DNA from: Yamagishiella unicocca
Taxonomy: Eukaryota; Chlorophyta; Chlorophyceae; Chlamydomonadales; Volvocaceae
DNA length: 64,000 nucleotides
Direction: 5' to 3'
Assembly (NCBI GenBank): GCA_003116995.1
Contig: BDSL01000133.1
Span: forward strand, 1-64,000
Position numbers and translations under genes: made by a program. This document shows, one piece after another, positions 41,843 to 52,639 of the stretch. The notes beneath the pieces are model-generated. The model saw only the letters and a list, made by a program, of their open reading frames with translations. It searched no databases and had not been told where the DNA came from. Position 1 is the stretch's first letter; every line of letters begins with the position of its first letter.

Positions 41843-44800
41843 ATGGCAACGCCAGATTATCGAGTTCACGTTGACAAATGGCTGGAGGCTGGGCGATGCT
41901 TCGTCCTAACGCCTCCATTTCAATGTGCTGTGCAATTCAGTATCGCTACTGTTGTGGTCGGATTGTTCATCTTCGTCAAGTAAGTGTAGTTCGAGAGGCC
42001 GTCGGGCGTCCAATCGCGTCGTGCGTCCATAAGCTGCTCTGCCACATCCTGATTTTGGCGCGTGAAGGAAAATGCAGTCCGCAAACTCACCGATTTCTTG
42101 TGCGGCGAAGATTAGACCCACGGGCCTCAACAGGCGGCCCCATTGCACGCCTGGTGTATATGCCCCCGCCACCCCACCCAAGCTCCCGCAGCTGTCTCAC
42201 CCATCTACTCTACGTGCGCCGCCACAGCGTTGTCTTTCCCTGCCGTGGTGCTCAGTCGTCCTTTCCTGGTTAGACGCGGCTGATGCCCTCGCCCTCCCAG
42301 TCCCTATCACGTGGGTCCCAACGCCCTTCCTTGTGCCCCCCCCCGCAGGCCCCTGACGTTCCCGCTGTCCTGCCTGGGCGCTGTGCTGCTGACTGTGGTT
42401 ATGGCGGTGCTCTCCCCGGACAACCACATCGGCTCGAGGCTGATGGCGTGCGCCACCCAGCTGGGAGCCATGACCTGGGGGAGTGTCATTGGAGGCGGAG
42501 TGGTGAGCTGGGAGGCGTAACCAGTAGGGCCCGACCCGACCCGACCCGACAGCAGTGTCAATGCCCGCGCCGCCCTTCTTTCCCTGGGCTCCCTCCGTCC
42601 CATCACCCCAACCTTGGTTGCACTCCTCTCCGTCGCACTTTATTGCCCGGACCGACCTCCCCTTCCTTCCCCCCCCCCGAGTGCGCAGCTCTCGTTGTCG
42701 CACCTCGCTCGGCCGTCCTCCTGCAGCTCGCTGGTGGGCTGCGGCCCCTACACGGCCGCGCTGTGCTGCCTGGGTGTGGCGGTGCTGGGGCTGCTGGTGG
42801 GCAACCGGGCGGCACTGGGGGCCCCCTACCAGCCCCTCGTGTGGCTGGCGGGGCTGCTGTCCATTGTGGGGTACGGCATCGTGCTCATCGCCGGGTACCT
42901 GATTGACGATCTGCGGGTCATGTGGGAGCAGGTGAGGGGGGAAGGGGGGGAGGGGGAGAGGGGGGGAGGGGGAGAGGGGGGGAGGGGCGAGGAAGGGGGG
43001 GGGCGAGGAGGGGCGGGGAGCAGGGGGGGGAAGGGGCGGGGAGCAGAGGGGGGGACGGGCGGGGAGCAGGGGGGAGGGGGGGCGGGTATCCAATAGCGCG
43101 CCATGTCGTCCTCTGCTGGCGCTTGGTACCCACACCAACTGGTTCCTCGGTGTCAATCGATATGGGACGAGGGGTCAGCGCGAGGGTAGGGGTCCAGCTG
43201 TAGCCCCGACGACGCGACACAACTGAGCCAGCGCGCGGCGTAGCGCTGAGGCAACACGACGCACCCACCAGCAACCGTGAGCTGGCTTGCAAGTTGCCCC
43301 ACATACGGCAGGTTTCGCCCCCAGAATAACCGTATCCCGGTCTCTGCCGCAGGTGGTTGGTAGCCTGCTGCTGGTCAACCTGCTGGCTGCGGGTACGTGT
43401 GCCGCCGTGTCGCTGCTGGTGCTGCCCTCCCTGGCGCTGGACGAGCTGCGGGAGGACACGGCGGCGGCCATTCGCGCCATCGGGCACGCGGCGGGCAGGT
43501 GCGTGCTCTCGGGGGCCGCCGACAAGAACCGGTTACACGACATACCCGGTGCTCTGGGGGCGAGGGGGCTGGAACGGAGGTGGGGGGGACATGATCATGT
43601 TTTTGCACGAATGGGGAGGAGAAGGCCAGTAGTGGGGCTGCCATGGCCTCATATGTTGCAAGCGCAAAACGTTGAAGGATCAACCGACTGATTGCTCAGA
43701 AGGAGCTGCAAGATGGCCGTTACCGTAGATCTGTAGGCGTGCCCCCGCCGAGAAAGGTCCCGTACCTTTCTCGGCGGGTGAGTATCTCAGGTGCCCTGCA
43801 GCTGCCAACGACGCCTCAACGAACACCGGATGTCAGCAGTCGCCCCCGTAGCCCCCCTAGCTTGATGGACGAAACTAGTGACGCCAGAGGTGCCCCACCC
43901 GTGGCTCCAGCGAACACGGCTTCCTGCCTGAACCACAACCCTAACCCTAACCCTGACCCCACCCGTTTCGGCCCCCACCTTGCCGGCCCTCGTGCAGTAT
44001 CGCCAGCCGCACCCTCAAACCGGAGACCCTTCGGCCTCCCTCCGGGCGCTGGGTGCCGGGTATGACGGCGCCCGCTGCCACCGCCGACGACGCGACCTGG
44101 TGTCCGCTGCCCCTGGAGCTGGGGGTCCACCCGCGGCGGCAGCAACACCCGTCGGACCACAACGGTGACCTCCAGCCCATAAGCGAAGTACAGCTTGGTG
44201 GGCAGCAGCGGCTGCATCAGCCACGGCAGCAGCAGCAGCAACAGCTGGAGTCGCCGCCGCTGGGCGATACGGCGGGTGGAAGTGCGGCTGATGCCTCGGC
44301 GCGTGGGGCGCCCCTTCAGTTACTGCTGCGGCCGCCGCGACTCGCCACCTGCGCGTCGGGCAGCAGGACAACACGCTTCGCCGCCGATGTCGAAATGACT
44401 CCCCCGTACGACAGCAGCAGCGACCCCAGCCATAGCAGCAACCCCTACCAGCCAGGACACCCACCCACCTGCCACCACCACCTCCTCCAGCACGCTGGCA
44501 GCCGGTTCCGGCCGGCTCCGGCCGACATCAAGACGGCAGTAGCGGCTCCCTCGCAGCAGTATCAGCAACCGGGTCCGCTACCGCTGCCCGCTCGCAGCCG
44601 CCTGCCGGGCGTCGACTCGTGCCCCTCCCTGGAACGCTTGGACTGCGCCGGCGCGCCCAACACCTCCGGCTATGCGTCCTCCTCCCACTCCAGTGAGGAC
44701 GAGCGACAGCTGTGGGGGGTCCCGCGCGCCGCCCGTCGTGACGTGGGCTTTGAGCACGTGATGGAGGACGAGGACGCCTTCCTGAGGCTGCTGCAAGAGG

Positions 44801-47800
44801 CGACGGCGCCGCAGGCGACGGCTGACCCACGGGTCGGCGCCACTGGCCGCCGGCCGCCTTCGCCCGTGGCTCCCCCCGGCGGCATCCGGCCATCTCCCAG
44901 CACCTTGGACCTGCTGCGTGCCGCCACGGAGGGCTCCGGAATGTCCTCGCGGTCTCAGAAGAAGAAGCAGCCGGCGGCCAAGGGCGCGGAGGCGGCGGGG
45001 ACTGCGGCGGCGGAGGGCACTGCGGCGGCGGAGGGGGAGGCGGTTGGAGCGGGGATGCCTGGCGCCGGGCCGGCCACTGCGCACGGTGGCGGGGGGCTGA
45101 GCGGCGGTGCGGTGGCGTGGGCCCCGGTGTCCGCTATCAGGCCGCTGCTGGCCCGGGCGAAGGCGTGTGCGGCGTCCGCGGCAGTGGAGCCGCCCTGGAT
45201 GATGAGCGGAAACCCGGACCTAGGTGAGCAGGCAGCCGGCTAGGGGGAAAGGGGTGGGCGGGGTGGGCCGGTAGTCGGGCTGGTGGTGCTCTCGGGCGCA
45301 GCGACGGTTCGGCTCCTTCCCGGCCGCACTGTTACGATCATGCAGGGCTCTTCCGCTCTCCTTGAACGGTTGAACCCCCGCGCCCCCCCGGCCCGCCGTC
45401 TCGCCGCCTGGTTCGTCTGCAGCCTCCTGGTCGCGGCTGCTGTGCTGCTGCGAGGCGCTGGTCAACCGGGTAGCGGCACTGGAGTGCCTGCTGGAGGACC
45501 ACCGGCCGGGGCAGGTGGGGGCAGCGCCGGGGGGAAGGGGATTGCGAGGAAGACCCGTGGATGCGAGGAAAACCATTTCAATGGCTAAGCGAAATCACGG
45601 CGGCTAGATTGACGGAAGCGACGACCCCGCGTGACGCAAGGCCACGTTTCGCGAAACCGGTTGGCTTTGGGCGCTAACTGGAGAACTGGGGGAGGCGGCG
45701 AGCGATGGGATATATAGCGGACAGCGCGGCAAGGCCCCGACTCGCCCGAATACCGACCATAGTATTGCGGACAACGCGAAGACGCCAGGAATTACCAGAT
45801 GGGGTTCGCCGGCGTCCGTGGCAGGAGGCCGGAGCCGCGCCGCGCCGCCATGGGAGACCGGAGACCGCGAGAGCCTAGACGCACGATGCCCGCAGACAAG
45901 GACGCAACGACTAGCAAAGAGCGAACAACAAAGGTGCCCGACCCGGCGGTGGAACTCACCTGGCCAGCACCCAGAGCGGATGGTGATGGCGGTCGGCGCG
46001 AAGCATGCGGGCAGGGGGCACCGGCGGGCGTCAGGAACAACACCCATTGGCGGAGCGGGAGGGCAGGGGCCAAAACAACGAAGAAGCCTCAGCGGCGCAG
46101 CGAAAGAGACAGGGGCGGCGAAAGGGATGCCGGATATGGTGGGAGAGGGGTACGACGCGGTCCTGTACGATGGAGTACGGCGGTTAGGAAAGATGGAGCG
46201 GGGCGGGGAGGGGAGAAAACAGCAGGCGAGCAGACTGGAGACGGGGATGGCAGTGCGCGGTCCGTGCTGGACGGATCCCCACAGCACTGCCACAGCGAGC
46301 ACGGTGCCGCCACAGTGCGACGCCGGCGGCGAGGGGCGCGGGACAGGGGGCTGCCTATTCGGGGGGGGAGGGTAAGATGGGACCATGGGAGGAGACTGTG
46401 TGCGAATGGCGGGTGACCGGGTGGCCGGGGGGGAAAGAGAGGGAGAGAGAGAGGCAGTTGTTATAGTTTTGCTGTGGGTGTTTCGGGCGCGGCTGGGGGT
46501 GAGGGAGGCGGCCGTGCAGGGGGAGAGGGGGCCGGTGCAGGATGAGGTGCGGAGGGAGGCGGATGCGGGCCGCGCGGGGAGTCCGGGGGGGTTTACAGGC
46601 TAGGGGGGCGGGGGGTGGTCTGGGGCGGCGGCGAGGCGCCGGGGCGGCTGCGGCGCCGGGGCGGGCAGCTGCGGCTGCGGCGGCTGCTGGGCGCCGGGGC
46701 TGTCGGGGGGGCCGGGGCTGCTGGCTTGCTCGACGAGGTGTGGGCCCCGCCGCGGGGGGGATCAGCGGCGGTCAGGTAGAGCGGAGCCGGCGGAGCCAGG
46801 GCGCGGGCGGGTGTGCCGGAGGGGAGGAGGGGGCGGGGGCGCAGGGGCGATGGTGGGGGGGTCACAGGTGGCGGTGGAAGGCGGCCAGGAGGTCGACGTC
46901 GCCCACGTGGCGGGGACCCGGGAAAGGGAGGGGGCCCGCGAGCTGGGCGGGCGGCTAGCGTACTAGGCAAATTGAGACGGCTCGCACGTAACCACATGCC
47001 TTGCAGCTGCCCTGCAGCTGCGGGCTGGGTCCATGTAGGGGGCCGTGAGCCGGCATCCTCCCCAGCGCAACCCTCCCCTTCACTCTCCCCCCCCAACTAA
47101 GTTCTCCATTACGAAACTCCAAACATGTGTACCAAACGCTTCCTAGTCGGTTTTCCTATTCATTGCCGACCCACGGGTCTCCTCTCCTCCCCCACGGCCC
47201 CCCTCCCCCCAAAGGGCCACATGCTGGGCGACGCCAGCCTGGTTGCCCTGCTGGGCCTCAACGTGGCGGCGCCGTACCGCCAGGTGTACGGCGAGGTGGC
47301 CGCAAGCTGCGCCGCCATGAGCACCGCGGTGGCGGCCAGCTGCGGGGGGCGCCAGCTGGGGATGGCCGCACAGGTGAGGGGCAGGGGGCGCCGGAGTGGG
47401 GCGGCATGTCTGTCCGCACGCGCCTCCACTACCACACTGAGAAGCGACCGACCCACGGGCCCGTTGCGCAGGGCTTTGCGGCCGTGGGGGGCTGGGGCGC
47501 GTCCAAGCAGCGTCTCCGCGCAGTTGTGCGAGAGGCGCTGTCCAGGTACTGGGCTAGGGTGCGGGCGGGGGGGCCGGCAGGGGGCGGCAGCAACACAGAG
47601 GGCGCTCAGGCTGCTGGTGCTGGTGCTGGTGCTGGTGCTGGTGCTGGTGCTGGTGCTGGTGCTGGTGCTGGTGCTGGTGCTGGTGCTGGTGTTGGTGCTG
47701 CAGCGGAGCCCTCCTCGGCGCAGCAGCGGCAACAGCAGCGCCGCAGCCAGCTTCGTCAGCAGCGGAGCGGCAGGATACCCATCATGGGGCTGCACCAGGT

Positions 47801-50800
47801 GGGCACGTGGGAGGGGGTGGTGTGAGACCGGTGACACGAAAAACGACAAGATAGTGGGCGCATGGTCGGCGGACAGCGAGGATGTAGGCGCGTGCTGGAG
47901 CAATGGGACGGACGACCGGCAAACCTGTGGAGCCGGTTTCTTGGGGCTGCAGAAAGGAAAAAAGAAAACGTATTTGACGGAATGGCGGCGACGCGGAGTG
48001 CGGACGACGAAGGAAACGGCGGGCGGCAGGGGTTGCGGTGGGGCGGGTGCATCCTGGCGCCAGGGTCGGAAACGATTACCAGATGGGTGTAGAACGCCAG
48101 CAGAGCGGGGCTTGAAGCGTCTTGAGCCGCGCCGCCGTGCCCGTTGGGAAACCGCGGTAACAGCAAGGGTCGCAAACGCACGCGCCAAGTGGCAAACCAG
48201 AACGGACGAGACAGACAAGGTCCCCCCGGCCTGCGATGTGCCGTCTCATGCCGTACTTAGGCTGCTCGAACGTGCCCAGACCTTTAACTGGCATGAGTCA
48301 CCCGGACCAACTGGCATGAGTCACCCGGACCTCCTAACTCCCATCCGCCTCATCCAACCCGCCCCCGCCCCCGCCCCCGCCCCCGCCCCCGCCCCCGCCC
48401 CCGCCCCCGCCCCCGCCCCCGCCCCCGCCCCCGCCCCCGCCCCCCGCCCCCGCCCCCGCCCCCGCCCCCCCCCCGCCCCCGCCCCCGCCCCCACCCATCC
48501 ACACGCTACCCCGCCCCGCAGTCCCGTGCGCTCAACTACCTGTGGACCGTCACCGAGGGCATCATCAACGCAATGGACGACTTGGAGGGCGCCGTACGGC
48601 AGGCCCTCGGCGAGCAGCAGCAGCCTGCGCCGACCTCCACGGCTTCGCGAGTCAGCTCCGGCGCTGACTGCGCTGGCCCCCCCCGGGGCCCCCATCATGC
48701 CTCGGACGCAGGAAGGAAGGGCGGCAGGCCGGGCAGCGGCGGCAGCAGCGGCGGGCGCGACGGCACCTCCAATGCGAGCTCCGGAACCTTCACGACAGTG
48801 GTGGCCCCCATGGCAGCTGAGGCGCCCGGTGGCTCCGAAACCAGCAGCGCGGCGGGGTGTCCTCCCGCTCACCTGGTGGTGGTACTGACGGACCCGGCGG
48901 GGGCACAGCAGCCAGCGGCGGCGGCGGCGGCAGCTCCGCCCCTCCTGGAGCTGGCTCGGACCCGCCTGCACGCCTACTGGTGCCGCACGTGCACCGAGTG
49001 GGACTGGGCCCTGCGGCTGTTGAAGGTATGCGGGGGGGGGGGTTGTAAAAACCGTTTTACGCGACGGGACAGGATAGTTGGCGCATGGTCGTCGGAAACC
49101 AATGTTGTGGGCGCATGCTGGAGCACTGGAACTGACTACCGGCAAACCTGTGGAGGCGGCCTGTCGGAGCTCTGTAAAAGAAAAGAAATGAAAAAGGATA
49201 AGCAAAAGCGCGGTGACGTGCAACGCGTATGGCGGAGAAACGGGTGGGCGGAATTGGGCGCGGCGAGGCGAGTGGCGGTGCAGCCCGGCGCCCTGCCCGG
49301 ATACTGACCGTTGTTACCGTAGCGGCGTGAGATGCCAGCACCGAACGTCCTGGACCGTCCCGTGTCTTGAACCGCGCCGCCGTGCCGTTTGGGAAACCGC
49401 GGTGACAACAAGGGTCGCAAACGCACGCGCACAGCGGCAAGACAAAACGGACGAGACATACAAAGTCTAAACGCCTAACGCGGCCGGAGGACCCACCTGG
49501 CCAGAGCGGAAGGCAGTTAGCGACGTCCGTCATCGCGAAGCATGCGTGAGGGGTAACGGCGAGAGGTGTTAGGACAGACGGGAGAAAGTTTAGGAAAGGT
49601 ACAGGGGGAGGGGGGGGGCCCGGAGGGACGCGGGCGGGGGCTGCTGTCAGCGCTCATCGCTCGGTCCCTTTTCGTTCCATTCACCATTTCGCGAAATGGC
49701 TCTCCTTTGCAATCGGGCCGGAATCCCCCCTGCCTTTCCTCCGCCTGCTTACCGGCATAGGTAGTGTCGTACATATGCCGTACCATCCTGACGCCACCTA
49801 CACCGATCCATGCACGCTGTTGATCACGTTGCAGTGGGCCCACTCCCTAGCCCGTCCGTCCCTCCCTCTCGGTGTCATCCCCGCCCCCTCTTACGTCACC
49901 CCTCCCCAACTGCCCCGCCCCCCGCCCCCCCCCCGCCCCGCCGCAGCTCGTGGCGGGCCTGCCTCTGCTCCAGAACACCCCCACCATGACCGCCGCCACC
50001 GTGCGGCTGCTGCTGGCGTCCGGCTCAGGTCCCCGGCGGCTGCTGCTCTCCTCCCGCACCTTCCAGTTCGGCTGCAAGTACTGGCTGGCCACCAGCTTCA
50101 TGCTGCTGCTCATCCTCGGACTCACCTCGCTGCCCGAGGCGGCGCTGCTGCGCAAGCACTCGCTGCTGTACGCCTTCATCGCCACAAGCATCTGCATGAC
50201 GGAACGGGTGAGAGGGAGAGACTGGGGAGACAGGGGAGGGTTGTGGGCTGAAGAGAAGCACGTGAAGCGAACTCGGAGAGGAAGAGGACAAGCGGGTGGT
50301 GGGGAGCCGGGAAGCTGGGAGCTGCCCTGCCCGTCCGGTGTGGTGGTTGTCCGCGGACATTGCTCATGGTGTTTTTACACGCAAATGCACGGTGCTGCTT
50401 CCTGATGCCCCCCCGCCCCCGCGCCCGCCCCGGCCCCCCTCCGCCCGCAGGTGGAGTCCACTCTGAGCCGCGCGGCGCTCCGTGCTGCCGGCACCTTGCT
50501 GGGTGGCGCCCTGGGTCTCGGGGTGATGTTGAGCCCCGGCCTCAGCGGCAGCCCGGTGGGCGTCATGGCTATCGTATGCGCCGTGTCGTTCCTGGTGGGT
50601 GCGAGGGCAACCGGAGGGGGGGCGGGGGAGGTGCGCGGAGGATGGAAGGAAGGAGGGGCCACTGCTGGCTAGTGGCTCTCTCGCACCTCACTTGCGGTGA
50701 GGGCGGGAGGGGAGGGGATGACGGGTGCCTGCTTCGGGTGCCAGGGTGGGGTGCAGCAGCAGCTGAGCTCGTGGGGTTGCAGGGTTTGCCAACATGCTTG

Positions 50801-52125
50801 AGCTCAGGGTTTCGGAGGCTGCTCGTTGCAAGGGGCGCTGGCGCAGACGGACGGCACCACAGCCCGGGGGCTGTACCGACGGCGCTCCAGTGCCTGCCGG
50901 GCGACTGCCGATCGACTGACCCTTGGGTCGGTCCAACTGCGCCCTCCCTGCCGCCTGCGCAGACCGGCTGCATGACGAGCAACCCGCTCCTGTACGGCGT
51001 GGTGCTGACGCTGGTGACGCTGCAGTCCATGGTGCTCTGCCAGTACGGCAGCTGGTGCTGCGGCGCCATCTCGACGGCAGAGATCACGGAGCTGTTCACG
51101 GCGCGGGTGGTTTCGGTGCTGGTGGGTTGCACCCTGCCGGTGGTGTTCACGCAGGCTGTGCTGCCGTGGTGAGTGCGAGGGAACCAGGGGGGAGGGGGCT
51201 TGGGGATGCCGTAGGAGGGACAGAGGGGAACCGGCAGCCGCACAAACCCAGCCGCCGCCCCCTCGCTGTCTCCACTCCCCCGCCGCACCGCCCGCCGTGC
51301 ACCCGGGTGGTGCCGCCACCCGGGCCCCACCAGGGCGCAGTAGATGAGACTCGTCCGCAGGGTTCCGGCAGCCAAACAGACATCAAATCTCAGACGCGTG
51401 TTTCCGAGTGTGTGTTCGCCAGTTTTCTCGCCTCCTTCTCCGCCTAAGTTGTTTACAGGGGTTTCCTCAACATCCCCCCGCCCTCCCCCTTCAGGTACAC
51501 TTCCGACTGGGCGATGGAGACCATGGCGTCGGCCTGCATGAGCTCCGCCGCGTTGGTACGACACTTGTATACGTGGTACTACGAGGAACACCGGAGGTAT
51601 GTACGGCGTCCGCACCCGCCGCACGCACAGCCGCCTCTGTTGTGGGTGTGGCAGCCCCCTCAAGTGTTGCAGCCGCACAGCAGCTCACACCGCGACGCGG
51701 GAGGACGCGCTGATGGTCCACCCCCCGCTGCCCGCTGATGGCCCACCACCCGCTGATGCCCCGCTGATGCCCCGCCCGGCTGCATGTTGCCATCAGTCTG
51801 GACGCCAGCGCTCCATCTGCCCGGGCCGTGTTGCCTCTTACCCTCGGCGGCACACGACTTGCCAGTAGAGTGCCGTGAGAGCCCCTCCCTGCTGCTGCAT
51901 GCCGGCTCCCTGCTCCTGCACACAATCCCGGACCGGCTCGGTGCCGTACACAAAGGCCGCACCTCCCCCCTCCTGCGCCGCTACCGTTTTGTAGCTGGCT
52001 CCTGGTGGCGCCAGGGCGGCGCACCGCGGTGGTGCTCCTGCGGCCCGACAACGACCCCTTCGACCCCCTTCCCGGACCCCTCCGGACCCGCGCGCCCGAC
52101 CCCCCATGCTCCTTGTGTGCCCCTC

Positions 52126-52157
<32 letters not shown>

Positions 52158-52595
52158 AGGGCGCACATCGCCTCCTGCGGCTTGCGGGCGACCACCCGGC
52201 TGCTGCGGCTGCACGGGCTGGAGGAGGAGGCGAAGGGGCTGGAGGCGGAGGGGCTGGAGGCGGAGGGGCTGGAGGCGGAGGGGGAGGGGCTGGAGAGGGG
52301 CAGCAGGGGGAAGCAGGGCGGGGGCAGCGAGCAGCACGGCGGGGGCCAGGGAGCAGGCGGCCAGGGACTGGTGCCGCGGGGCGATGAAGAGGCGGTTGCA
52401 CAGCCGGTGGGGTCGACCCAGGGGGGGGTATACGGCCTACCGCCGCGGCAGGAGCAGCAGCGGCGGCAGCCGAGTTGGCTGGAGAAGGAGGAGGCGGATG
52501 AGGTGCCGGGGGAGAAAATGGTGGAGCAGGCGGAGGAGGACGCGGCGGCGGGCAAGGGTGTTGTGGCACAGGCAGTCGCCGTGGCGGCTGCAGCA

Positions 52596-52639
<44 letters not shown>

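Larger units (their letters stand above)
41216..47404 (+). repeat. Inverted duplication, right arm (partner 8285-15500)
   Basis: Carries FUSC upstream DNA and exons 1-7 and ends in the intron after exon 7. Its gene continues intact beyond the breakpoint, so this arm is the donor. Confidence 0.9.

Noticed and set aside
49057..49533. 158-codon minus-strand frame and its mirror at 13113-13583
   Set aside because: They lie within the dispersed repeat family (R10 and R2), include non-coding terminal blocks and differ by frameshifts between copies.
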